From positions 1 to 64,000 of the forward strand of contig CALULQ010000012.1 in assembly GCA_944321525.1 (NCBI GenBank): DNA of 64,000 nucleotides, in the 5' to 3' direction. A program made the translations under genes and the position numbers. The notes below the pieces were generated by a model. It ran no database searches. It worked only from the letters and a program-made list of their open reading frames with translations, and had not been told where the DNA came from. Below, piece by piece: positions 1 through 8,121 of the stretch (position 1 is its first letter; each line of letters starts with the position of its first letter). The stretch comes from an uncultured Paraprevotella sp. (GTDB taxonomy: Bacteria > Bacteroidota > Bacteroidia > Bacteroidales > Bacteroidaceae).

Positions 1-117
1 GGATGAGTTCCACCACCAGAAATAGAATCTTCGCCCATCAATAAAAGGGCTGCTAATACAGTTGCAACTCCCGCCTTTTCCCGTCTTGCCGCCAGGCAAG
101 ACACTGCGAAGCACGAA

Positions 118-858
118 TCATCCGTTCTGCGCCAACATGCGTCCGTCGTAGAGCCTCAATTCCGCATCGTCACTATGAATGCTGATCATGCGCTCCGGGT
201 CGTCCATCGCCATCGTAATGTCATGACCTGTTTCAAGAGGAAGGGGATCGACAAAACGCCCCGTACCTCTGTCGTCATAGGTCTTGAAACCCTTGAACTG
301 CCGAGGCTTCTCACTGTTGGGACGGGTAACGGTCTGACTACTGGCATAACGTGGGAAACGGTTCAGGCGTCCATCCATCATAAATGTCTTCAGCCAATAT
401 CTTGATGGAAGGAACTCCAGATTCAATCCAGCCTCTCCCACCAGCTTTTCAGGAACAGGTTCATCAAGCCAAACTGCAATCTCCACGGCTTGCCCTTCTG
501 CCGTCACCACAATACGACTGTCGAAATCGTAATCATCATAGCGCAAACCTACCTCGATGTACCCCTTTTCACGGTCCACCTTACGATAAGTCATTTTCGG
601 CACCAGATCCCATTGCTCTGGTGTGTTGTTCAATCGGACAGCCCCGCCCTGAATAGCCCGTATGCCATGTTGAATAATCTCGATACCCGAATTCTTCTCG
701 TCGTTGAAGCCTCCGTTGAAACTATTGCTGAAGACCAGAACATTGACTCCCTGCCTTTCAAAATAATCCTTATCGTTCAGTTTCAAGTCTTGTGCCTGCA
801 AAAAGGATACGACCATGAAACCTACTCCCAGCAGTATCTGCCTTTTCTTGTTTTTCAT
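118..858 (-). pseudogene. N-terminal part of a GH9-like secreted glycosidase, cut by a stop codon
   Basis: The 246-residue reading frame begins with a signal peptide (MKNKKRQILLGVGFMVV, cleavage near LQAQ). It continues into a beta-rich module containing GVNVLVFSN, GIEIIQHGIRA, TPEQWDLVP and LNLEFLPSRYW, which I associate from memory with the N-terminal region of Bacteroides GH9-like enzymes; no catalytic domain is present. The frame stops at a TGA (118-120) after LYDGRMLAQNG. Past that codon the same frame reads FVLRSVLPGGKTGK, as if a Trp codon (TGG) had become TGA. Resemblance then ends, near base 76, so the gene looks truncated or rearranged. I chose Met at 858 over the longer start because the signal peptide begins there. 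It lies 95 bp downstream of the GH2 gene, probably in one transcript. The family call is tentative; the truncation is seen directly. Confidence 0.55.
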
Positions 859-953
859 GCCAAAAAAATTAAAGTTCACTTTTTAGAGGCCGAAACAAGC
901 AAAATGTTTAATTACGAATATCTTTTTTGATTTTATTAACAGGCATCGTAATG

Positions 954-3900
954 TTAGTCGCCGAAGCGGAGTTGGAACTCTGGCAGACGGGCGGCTTGGT
1001 CTTTCTGCTTATCCAGTTCAATGATGACATATTTGCCTTTCTTTCCTTGCTGCACCGTGAAGCCATTGTCCCAGGATTTTGCCTTATATTCAGCCTGGGT
1101 TCCGTTGCCTTCTATCATCACGTTTCCTTTTTCACCGCGGTGGTTGGTGACGTAGACCCTGAAGGTGCGGATGCCTTCGGCTGGTACGGGAAGCGCACAT
1201 CCGGTGATGTATCTTTCTTCTGGCAATTCCAGCATGACGGAGACTGTGCCCGGTCCGTCGGGGAGGGCATAATACGTGTTTTCCAGCCCGTCGCACAAAT
1301 GGGCGGCAGGATGCTCCGGTTGCCCGCTATCGCCTTGTATGGACTTGTATAGCTTGTGACTGCCGATGTTCCTGAAGAAAATTTCTGCCAGACCGGGCAC
1401 AGCCTCCGGATGGAAGTCGGCGGAGTTCATGTAAGTCAGTATGCTGTATTTCAACTGTCGGGCCACAACCCGTTCTTCCGGTGAGGAGAGGATGTCCAGT
1501 GTGCAGATGAGCAATCTGCCTTTTCCCACGCGGGTTTCCATGATGGCTCCCAGTTTGTCGTTCCGCACCGGATGGTCTATTATCTGCAAAATCGGACGGT
1601 AGTCGGCCGGAGTTCGGTTGAGGCGGGCCGCCGAGGCGGAGTGCAGCAGTTCCCACCATTGCCAGTCGGTGTATCCGTCGGTGGGGAAGTCCTTGAAAAG
1701 CGGATGCGAAGGGTCGCACACCAGCCCCATCGTCTTCGGTTGATAGTCAAACATCTGGGTGGACCAGAAAGGGGTGGTGAAGGTGGTCCGCTCGGCATCG
1801 GGCACCTTTTGAGGCACGAGTAACACCGTGGCGCCTTGGCTGAGGGAATCGAACAGTTGTGGTGTGGCTTCGCTGGCTATCATGACTTTTCCCGGTTGCA
1901 CGGTCAGTTCCTTGGGATAGACCCAGACGTTGTAATGGTTGCTGATGCCTAAGGACGGTGCCTGCATACATATTTCCAGCTTGACGGCCTTGTTGAATTT
2001 ATTTAACGGCAGAGCGATGTTGCCGCAAGAAAAGACTTCTCCCTGTGGAATCGTCTCACAATTCAGCGAATCGGTGTGGATTGTGTGGCCGTCGCAGGTG
2101 ATTTCCCACCGCACGCGGACGTCTTTCAAAGTCTCGCGACTGTAGTTGGGGCATACTATCTCGCCGTGAAACGTCTCGTGGTTTGTCCACGTCCGTTTGG
2201 GCATCTTCAGTAATAGGGTGAGGTCGTTGCATGATTGCCGGAACTCTTCGGGCGTCACCAGTCCCTTGCTGTCCCAGAACACGTTCAGCAGACCGACTAA
2301 CGCGCTGCCTTGCGCCGGATAGTCGCGCAGGTCGAGCATCTGGAATCCGTCCATGTCAGGTGTGCGCAACACGCGTTCCATCTCCTCTTTATATAGGATG
2401 GTGGCCAGTTTGCCGGACGCTTTCAGAAAGGCCGGTCCCATGTCTCCCATACCTTTCTGCTCGAGACTGCTCTTGAATATTTTCAGGTTGTTCGGAGCCA
2501 ATACACCCGTATACCGGTCTATCTCTGAGAAGTCGGGATAGACTTCCCACTGGCCGAGTTCGTGGGTGATGACGGGACACCGGTCGTAGGGGGCGACCAG
2601 CGTGTGTGAATAATCGTTTGTGGTGTTGGGGCGCTCCGAGTTGAAATATTGTCCCATCCGGCGTTCATACCTCCGTCCGTTGACCTTTGCGGCATGAGCC
2701 ACCTGAAATTCATCGCCGGCCAGCGGCTGGTATCTTCCCATAGCTTCCAGGTTCGCATTGCTGGCATAGAGATGCCGACGGTCGTAGTGCTTGCCAAATT
2801 GCACCCACTTTTCCAATACGGACGCGTCACCTTTCAGTTCATTGCCCATGCACATGAGGAGAAAAGACGGATGGTTTCCGTAAGTGTCCAGAATCCGGCG
2901 AAGTTCAGAAAAAAGAAATTCATCGCGCACGGAGTCTTGTCCCATCAAAGTGTTTTCCCATTTTTGCGAAAACAACGGCAGTTCCGGCTGAAGGTAGATG
3001 CCAACCTCGTCTGCCGCCTCAAAAGCGGCTTCCGGCGGACACCAGGAATGGAAACGCCAGTGGTTGAGTCCATATTCCTTTCCGGTGCGGAATATCCGGA
3101 GCCAGTCCTCCTTTTTCATGGACGGATAACCGGTCAGCGGGAAACTGCCGGGGTCATGCTCGCCCCGGAGAAACAGCGTGTAGCCGTTGAGCATCAGACG
3201 GCCGTCTTTCGCTTCGATGTCCCGGAATCCGAAAGTGTTTTTTTCCGTCCCTTTGTGGGAGCCGAACTTATAATCCACCTGCAATACATATAAATTCGGT
3301 GTGTATTCGTCCCATGCCCGTAGAGAGTCTTCCAACTGCAGGAGCACGGTGAATGAGGTGGTGTCGTTGAGGCTGGTCAGTTTCTTTTTCTGTTTCAGTA
3401 CGACGGTTCCTTTAGAGTCTAATATCCTGAAAACAAGATGGCCCCGTTTTTCTTTCTTCGTGGTGTTGATCAGGCAGCCCTTGACCTGCAGGCACTTGTC
3501 TTTCAGCGAAGAGTAGCATTGTATGTTGCCGACGGAAATCCTGTCTTTGGCTTCCAAGAAAAGTTCTCCGATAGCTCCGTTCCAGATAGTCTGTATTCCG
3601 GGGGCGTAGCCGTGGCTCCAGGAGCCCAAGTTGGTGTAGGGAGTATTGTCTATGGCCAGAAGAATCCGGTTCTTACCCTTTTGGAGGTAGGGGGAGATGT
3701 CGTATTTATGTGGGGTGCATAGGCTGTGCTCTTTGCCCACGAACTGTCCGTTTATCCAGATGCTGGTTTGCCACATGCAGCGTTCCAAAGACAAGACGAC
3801 GTTTTTATGGAGCCAGTCTGCGGGGATTTCTACCTCTTTTTGATACCAGACCGTGTCTATGAGGACATGTTTCCTCGTGAGTTGCCACGTCTCCGGGTCT

Positions 3901-4130
3901 CCGGTATATAGTTTAGTTCCGCGTAGGTGTTCCTTCCCCAGTCCGATTTCATCGGTAGAGCCGGGAAGGTTGATTGTGTATTTGAAATCTTTGGCGTCCA
4001 AAGAGAGACTCCAACGACCGGACAGACTGATCCGTTCCGGTCTGGCGTGTGCTACTTCGTGAAAGGTCCCTGACAAAATGAGTAGAATGACAAAAAATAT
4101 TTTACCCGTAAATGCTTTTTCCTTTTTCAT
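954..4130 (-). CDS. Secreted glycoside hydrolase family 2 enzyme
   Basis: A 1058-residue exported protein with a signal peptide at residues 1-29 (hydrophobic IFFVILLILSGTF). The order fits GH2: sugar-binding jelly roll (about 35-195, with WYQKEVEIP and SIWINGQFVG), an Ig-like domain (200-300), a TIM barrel (305-620) and a long C-terminal extension. The acid/base is probably Glu431 in CMGNEL and the nucleophile Glu524 in THELGQW. GH2 enzymes are retaining exo-glycosidases (beta-galactosidase, mannosidase, glucuronidase); the substrate cannot be read from sequence, and the barrel is divergent. A TATCTTTG minus-7 box lies at 4183-4190 on this strand. It is co-directional with the broken GH9-like gene downstream, suggesting a small glycan-use operon. 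Codon use is AT-richer than most of the window. Confidence 0.85.
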   Translation of the reverse strand: MKKEKAFTGKIFFVILLILSGTFHEVAHARPERISLSGRWSLSLDAKDFKYTINLPGSTDEIGLGKEHLRGTKLYTGDPETWQLTRKHVLIDTVWYQKEVEIPADWLHKNVVLSLERCMWQTSIWINGQFVGKEHSLCTPHKYDISPYLQKGKNRILLAIDNTPYTNLGSWSHGYAPGIQTIWNGAIGELFLEAKDRISVGNIQCYSSLKDKCLQVKGCLINTTKKEKRGHLVFRILDSKGTVVLKQKKKLTSLNDTTSFTVLLQLEDSLRAWDEYTPNLYVLQVDYKFGSHKGTEKNTFGFRDIEAKDGRLMLNGYTLFLRGEHDPGSFPLTGYPSMKKEDWLRIFRTGKEYGLNHWRFHSWCPPEAAFEAADEVGIYLQPELPLFSQKWENTLMGQDSVRDEFLFSELRRILDTYGNHPSFLLMCMGNELKGDASVLEKWVQFGKHYDRRHLYASNANLEAMGRYQPLAGDEFQVAHAAKVNGRRYERRMGQYFNSERPNTTNDYSHTLVAPYDRCPVITHELGQWEVYPDFSEIDRYTGVLAPNNLKIFKSSLEQKGMGDMGPAFLKASGKLATILYKEEMERVLRTPDMDGFQMLDLRDYPAQGSALVGLLNVFWDSKGLVTPEEFRQSCNDLTLLLKMPKRTWTNHETFHGEIVCPNYSRETLKDVRVRWEITCDGHTIHTDSLNCETIPQGEVFSCGNIALPLNKFNKAVKLEICMQAPSLGISNHYNVWVYPKELTVQPGKVMIASEATPQLFDSLSQGATVLLVPQKVPDAERTTFTTPFWSTQMFDYQPKTMGLVCDPSHPLFKDFPTDGYTDWQWWELLHSASAARLNRTPADYRPILQIIDHPVRNDKLGAIMETRVGKGRLLICTLDILSSPEERVVARQLKYSILTYMNSADFHPEAVPGLAEIFFRNIGSHKLYKSIQGDSGQPEHPAAHLCDGLENTYYALPDGPGTVSVMLELPEERYITGCALPVPAEGIRTFRVYVTNHRGEKGNVMIEGNGTQAEYKAKSWDNGFTVQQGKKGKYVIIELDKQKDQAARLPEFQLRFGD

Positions 4131-4501
4131 GTTTTTGGATTAGGTGTTAGGTTTTATAGTATATGTGCTTTTTCAACGCACGCAAAGATACGCAAAAATC
4201 TTCGTTTTCCATGCCTGCGGGGCGTGATTTTCACTTTTCTTCTGAAAGAATGACGGAATTGGGCGCCGCGCCCCGCCGTCTGGCCCAGGAAAGTCAGCGT
4301 CCCGCCGAAGCTCCGGCACGGTACGGGCGGGGCTTATTGTTTTCCATATTCCGTTATAACAGGGGAAAGAAACATGGGGCGGGCAAGAGCCATTAGGATT
4401 GTTCTTGCTCCATGGTGTCGCCGATGCGTCCGCGGCGATGCTCCGGACGGCGGCAGGCATGCGCGAGAGCCGGTTTGTCCGTGCCCGATTCGGGGGGAGC
4501 G

Positions 4502-4580
4502 GCATGCGGAGTCCTGAATCGTACTTTGCGGCAAGTACTCGAGTACTCTCCGCAGAGTACTGTGGCGGCTTCCGCACGGC
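4502..4580. repeat. Dispersed palindromic element, copy A
   Basis: A 40-bp core (4521-4560) runs from GTAC to GTAC and is centred on AGTACTCGAGTACT. Outer arms GCATGCGGAGTCCTG and GCGGCTTCCGCACGGC are imperfectly complementary. It is one of five copies in this window and occupies the 525-bp space between the LysR gene and the GH2 gene. I see no gene in the rest of that space. Confidence 0.85.
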
Positions 4581-4655
4581 GCCCCCCAGCATAGGGCAGG
4601 CGCCGGCCGCGTCGGCCAGTCTTCCCGCCGGGGGCGGGGGCGTCCTGCCGTGGTC

Positions 4656-5561
4656 TTATTCCAACCAAGTGTGCATGCGCTTCCTGATGGCGTTCGATTC
4701 GCTGAGCAGGTGGATGAACTTCAGTGCGGAATGCTTCCTGTAAGCGTTCTTCAGGGTGTGTATGCATCCCTCCATCTCGTATTCCTCCACGTCGAGGGGT
4801 ATGGCTTTCACGCCCGGTTCGTCGTGTATGGTGGCCTCGGAGAGGATGGTCACCAGGTTGCTGTTCCTGATGAGCTTCAGCAGGATGTTCACCTCGTTCA
4901 GCTCCACGCGCACCCTGAAGTGGTAGTCGCGTTCGGCAAACACTTGGTCGAAGGTATGCCGGGCCTGCAGTCCCCGGCTGGGCATGGCGAACTCATATTT
5001 TTCCAGTTCTGTCGGTGTGATTTTGGCTTTGCGGGCCAGTTCGTGGTCGGAGCGCACCACTACCGACAGGTGGTTGTCGAACAAGATGTGCGACTCAATC
5101 TGTTCGTGGCGTCGCGTAGGCTTGAAGGCCAGCACGAAGTCCACTTCCCGCTTGACGAGCATCTGCATCAGCTCTTCCATCGTCTTGTAGTGGATGTTCA
5201 GCTTCACCTTAGGATATTGTTTCATGAACTCCAGCACGGTTTCGGTCAGGATGGGGCTGAAGGTGTAGGTCACGCCGATGTTCAGCGTGCCGGTGAGCAG
5301 TTGTTGCAGGTCGCGGATGTGCTCTTTGCAGGTTTCGGCGGCGTGTAGCGTTTCCTGGGCGTAGGGCAGCAGTTCGGCTCCGGCCTCGGTGAGGGTCACT
5401 TCGTGGCTGTTGCGTTGAAACAGCTGCACGTCCAGTTCCGTTTCCAGTTGCCGGATTTGCTGCGACAGCGTGCTTTGGGTGATGTACAGGCTTTTGGCCG
5501 CTTCCGAGAAGTTGAGCGTTTCGGCGGCCTTCGCGAAATATTTCAGTTGTCTCAGTTCCAT
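4656..5561 (-). CDS. LysR-family transcriptional regulator
   Basis: A 301-residue LysR regulator of typical length. The N-terminal winged HTH is clear (MELRQLKYFAKAAETLNFSE, then QSTLSQQIRQLETELDVQLF, residues 1-60). The effector-binding domain follows from about residue 90 (TLNIGVTYTFSPIL). CynR/CysB-like members use this domain to bind a small anion or metabolite. The effector is not predictable. It is 13 bp downstream of the ThrE-type exporter on the same strand, so it may be co-transcribed and could control it, but LysR genes more often control divergent targets and none is adjacent. The start at 5561 matches the conserved MELRQLKYF opening. Confidence 0.9.
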   Translation of the reverse strand: MELRQLKYFAKAAETLNFSEAAKSLYITQSTLSQQIRQLETELDVQLFQRNSHEVTLTEAGAELLPYAQETLHAAETCKEHIRDLQQLLTGTLNIGVTYTFSPILTETVLEFMKQYPKVKLNIHYKTMEELMQMLVKREVDFVLAFKPTRRHEQIESHILFDNHLSVVVRSDHELARKAKITPTELEKYEFAMPSRGLQARHTFDQVFAERDYHFRVRVELNEVNILLKLIRNSNLVTILSEATIHDEPGVKAIPLDVEEYEMEGCIHTLKNAYRKHSALKFIHLLSESNAIRKRMHTWLE

Positions 5562-5574
5562 GGTCGGTGGCAGT

Positions 5575-6063
5575 TTAGCGTGTGGCTTTGAATGAAGTGT
5601 TCTTGAACAGGAAGATGGGCACCGTGGCCCCGGTCACCATGCCCAGGACGATGAAGGCGCACGTCAGCCCGTTGTAGGCCAGAAGATAGAAATAATGGTT
5701 GAACGCGGCTTCCTCGGCGTTCGTCAGGCAAAACAATAGCGCTTCGATGGCCCTGTAGGCATACATGCCCGGAATCATGGGCAGCAGGGCGGGGAAGGAG
5801 AAGGTCTCGGCCGGGCATTTGGCGCGGGAGGCCAGGAACACGGTGAGCACGCCCACCACGAGCGAGGCCACGATGCTGGCCCCGATGAGGTGCATCTCAC
5901 CATAGGGATTGTGGGTGAGCACGTAGCGGGTGGCGTGGCCCAGGGCCGCTATGAGCGCGCAGTATTTGTAGGCTTGGCGCGGCGGGTTGCTGATGCTGGC
6001 GAAGCCCACACCGGCGATGGCCGCGAAGAAGGCGTCTTGGAGTATGTTGAAGAGATAAGTCAT
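5575..6063 (-). CDS. Threonine/serine exporter ThrE-type, small subunit (DUF3815-like)
   Basis: A 162-residue integral membrane protein with about five hydrophobic segments. The motif FPALLPMIPGMYAYRAIEALL is typical of the C-terminal half of the ThrE exporter family. In many bacteria ThrE is one polypeptide; here, as in other Bacteroidetes, it is split into two adjacent genes. Its partner ends 2 bp upstream. Together they would form an inner-membrane exporter, in known cases for threonine, serine or succinate. I chose Met at 6063 because MTYLFNILQDAFFAAIAGVGF starts the first membrane segment; a longer open frame upstream is only a shadow of the partner gene. Confidence 0.85.
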   Translation of the reverse strand: MTYLFNILQDAFFAAIAGVGFASISNPPRQAYKYCALIAALGHATRYVLTHNPYGEMHLIGASIVASLVVGVLTVFLASRAKCPAETFSFPALLPMIPGMYAYRAIEALLFCLTNAEEAAFNHYFYLLAYNGLTCAFIVLGMVTGATVPIFLFKNTSFKATR

Positions 6064-6065
6064 GC

Positions 6066-6887
6066 TTATAGCCAATTGATGTTCATGAGTAAAAGTCCGC
6101 CGCACAGGCCCGCCGAGAGGCAGGCCGTCAGCACCAGGGCGTTCATGAAGCGGCCGAAGGAGCTGATGTAGTGCCCGTCCAGCAGGTCGCTCACGGAGTT
6201 GATGTAGGGGATGCCGGGGATGAGGTAGAGGACGCTCGTGCCCAAGGCCACTTCCGGCGTGTCGCCCCAGTGGAACACGTAGCCCGCCGCCCCGATGACC
6301 GAGGAGAAGAAGGCGCAACAGAAGAACACGAAGCGCACGTCCAGCCCGTCCTCCAGCATGGCCTGCTTCAGGCGGTAGCCGGCCAGCGTGGCGAGCAGCA
6401 CGGTGGCCATGGCCGCCGCGTCGCCGCCGAAGAGCCGGCAGAACGACATGTTGGCCAGCGAGGCCAGCACCCACACCATCCACTTGTTGGCCGGCCGGGT
6501 GGCCTTGATGGCCTCCAGCGCCCGCCGGCTTTCGGCGAATCCCGTCTTGCCGTCGGCGATGGCCCAGCTGAGCTTGCTGAGCCGGGTGTTGATGTCGAAA
6601 CTGATGCCCGTGTGCTGCAGGCGCACGATGTTGCTGTACGAATGGTCGCGGTCGCGGTTCCACACGGTGATGTGGATGTGCGAGGGCAGTATGGTCATTT
6701 CCGACTCCATGCCCCAGCGTTCGGCCATCCGCCTCACGTTTTTCTCTATGCGTATGCAGGTGGCCCCGCAGCCCAGCAGCCATGCCGCGTAGTCGGACAG
6801 GAAGATGCAGGCCGCCTTGGGCGTGTCCGGCATGTCGGTGGCGGCGCGGCGCCCGGCGTCAGAGTTCGTTGTCGTCATATTCGTCAT
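6066..6887 (-). CDS. Threonine/serine exporter ThrE-type, large subunit (DUF1212)
   Basis: A 273-residue protein with a cytoplasmic N-terminal domain (about 25-140, containing DYAAWLLGCGATCIRIEKNVRR and HITVWNRD) and five membrane segments (about 140-273). It contains the conserved LYLIPGIPYINSVSDLLDGHY stretch of the DUF1212 half of ThrE exporters. It is the upstream half of a split exporter and ends 2 bp before the small subunit. The first 18 residues (MTNMTTTNSDAGRRAATD) overlap the end of the small upstream ORF in another frame, so Met19 is an alternative start. Confidence 0.87.
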   Translation of the reverse strand: MTNMTTTNSDAGRRAATDMPDTPKAACIFLSDYAAWLLGCGATCIRIEKNVRRMAERWGMESEMTILPSHIHITVWNRDRDHSYSNIVRLQHTGISFDINTRLSKLSWAIADGKTGFAESRRALEAIKATRPANKWMVWVLASLANMSFCRLFGGDAAAMATVLLATLAGYRLKQAMLEDGLDVRFVFFCCAFFSSVIGAAGYVFHWGDTPEVALGTSVLYLIPGIPYINSVSDLLDGHYISSFGRFMNALVLTACLSAGLCGGLLLMNINWL

Positions 6888-7023
6888 AAAGTGCGTCTTC
6901 GTTTCCGATTTCCAAAATCCGGCTGTGTCCGGTCTCTTTGCGCATGTGTTGGATGCTTCTGAAAATGAAAATCAAAAATAAGCATCCTACGGTTAAAATC
7001 CAAGCGGTTGTCTGTTGATTCAT
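6859..7023 (-). CDS. Small single-pass membrane protein ahead of the ThrE exporter
   Basis: This 54-residue frame begins MNQQTTAWILTVGCLFLIFI and ends in acidic EDALYDEYDDNEL. One membrane segment spans roughly residues 7-21, followed by a basic then acidic cytoplasmic tail. It would be the first gene of the exporter operon: a TACTTTTG minus-7 box lies at 7046-7053, about 17 nt of leader precede its ATG, and its 3' end overlaps the ThrE large-subunit start by 29 bp. I recognise no family. An accessory subunit is an inference; the alternative is a translated leader coupling ribosomes into the exporter gene. Confidence 0.55.
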   Translation of the reverse strand: MNQQTTAWILTVGCLFLIFIFRSIQHMRKETGHSRILEIGNEDALYDEYDDNEL

Positions 7024-7165
7024 GTCTTTTTTCGTTTTGTCGCTGCAAAAGTAGGCGGTTTGCGGCGCTCAGCGAAGCATCGGCCTACGGAAGTTTCGAT
7101 AACGGCTATCGGATTTTCCGAGGCTGGGCGACAGGCCGCGCTTATCACAAAAAGGCGGCCGGTTG

Positions 7166-7196
7166 TTGGGAGGAGGGCGAAAAAAACGTAATTTTG
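7166..7196 (+). promoter_or_regulatory. Promoter of mazG
   Basis: TTG at 7166-7168 and TAATTTTG at 7189-7196 are separated by exactly 20 bp, matching the Bacteroidetes minus-33/minus-7 promoter. The mazG ATG follows 21 bp after the minus-7 box, so the leader would be about 14 nt. This excludes the longer open frame starting at 7008. Confidence 0.75.
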
Positions 7197-7217
7197 CAGT
7201 ATCATAATACTGAAACC

Positions 7218-8015
7218 ATGCATACAAGGGAAGAAAAACTGGAGGCCTTCGGGCGTTTCCTCGACGTGCTCGACACGCTGCGCGAGAAATGCCCGTGGGA
7301 CCGGAAACAGACGAACGAGAGTTTGCGGCCGAACACGATTGAAGAGACTTTCGAGCTGTGCGACGCATTGATGAAGGACGACAAGGGGAACATTTGCAAG
7401 GAGCTGGGCGACGTGCTGCTGCACGTGTGCTTCTATGCCAAGATTGCCAGCGAGACGGGCGACTTCGATATTGCCGACGTTTGCAACAAACTGACGGACA
7501 AACTGATTTTCCGCCACCCGCACGTCTACGGCGAGGCGCAGGCTGCCACGGCCGGCGAGGTGGTGCAGAACTGGGAGCAAATCAAACTCAAGGAGAAGGA
7601 CGGCAACAAGAGCGTGCTGGGAGGAGTGCCGGACGCGCTGCCGTCGCTCATCAAAGCCTACCGCATACAGGACAAGGCACGCAACGTGGGCTTCGACTGG
7701 CAGCAGCGGGAAGACGTGTGGGACAAGGTGCGCGAGGAACTGGGCGAACTGCAGGCGGAACTGGCGAAGGACGACAAGGAGCACTCCACCGACGAATTCG
7801 GCGATTTCCTTTTCAGCGTCATCAACGCCGGGAGGCTTTACCACATCAATCCCGACAATGCGCTGGAGCGAACCAACCGCAAGTTTATCCGCAGGTTCAA
7901 CTACGTGGAGCAGCATTCCATTCGGCAGGGAAAGCCCCTGCAGGACATGACGCTGGGCGAGATGGACGCGCTCTGGAACGAGGCGAAGGAGCTGGAACGG
8001 CGCGGCGAACTTTGA
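7218..8015 (+). CDS. mazG: Nucleoside triphosphate pyrophosphohydrolase MazG
   Basis: A 265-residue protein with two tandem MazG domains. The first holds CPWDRKQTNESLRPNTIEET and EETFELCDAL, then KELGDVLLHVCFYAKIA. The second holds GFDWQQREDVWDKVREELGE and DEFGDFLFSVIN. Glu and Asp residues in these helices bind Mg2+, and the enzyme hydrolyses (d)NTPs to NMP plus PPi, removing aberrant nucleotides and in E. coli lowering the ppGpp response. Length and domain order match the house-cleaning MazG, not the short single-domain forms. It is a single-gene unit with its own promoter and a bidirectional hairpin terminator at 8037-8078. Confidence 0.93.
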   Translation: MHTREEKLEAFGRFLDVLDTLREKCPWDRKQTNESLRPNTIEETFELCDALMKDDKGNICKELGDVLLHVCFYAKIASETGDFDIADVCNKLTDKLIFRHPHVYGEAQAATAGEVVQNWEQIKLKEKDGNKSVLGGVPDALPSLIKAYRIQDKARNVGFDWQQREDVWDKVREELGELQAELAKDDKEHSTDEFGDFLFSVINAGRLYHINPDNALERTNRKFIRRFNYVEQHSIRQGKPLQDMTLGEMDALWNEAKELERRGEL

Positions 8016-8036
8016 GAAGGTTCCTGTTTTCGCATC

Positions 8037-8078
8037 ATCCCCGCCCCCAGCCGGAAAAGTCCGGCTGAGGGCGGGGAT
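8037..8078. terminator. Bidirectional hairpin between mazG and GH43
   Basis: A long GC-rich inverted repeat: ATCCCCGCCC and CAGCCGGA pair with TCCGGCTG and GGGCGGGGAT around an AAAG loop. It lies between two convergent genes. There is no good T-run on either side, so it may act as a transcript-end stabiliser or a Rho-dependent end. Confidence 0.6.
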
Positions 8079-8121
8079 TGGCGTATCCGTGCGCAAGGGC
8101 GGCAGTTGGCGAAGGGGGGAA

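Noticed and set aside
83..102. GTCTTGCC/GGCAAGAC hairpin as a terminator at the left edge
   Set aside because: It falls inside the read-through GH9-like coding stretch (LPGGKTGK) and has no T-run.
7008..7217. A 70-codon N-terminal extension of MazG
   Set aside because: It starts upstream of the mazG promoter boxes and has no MazG-like sequence.
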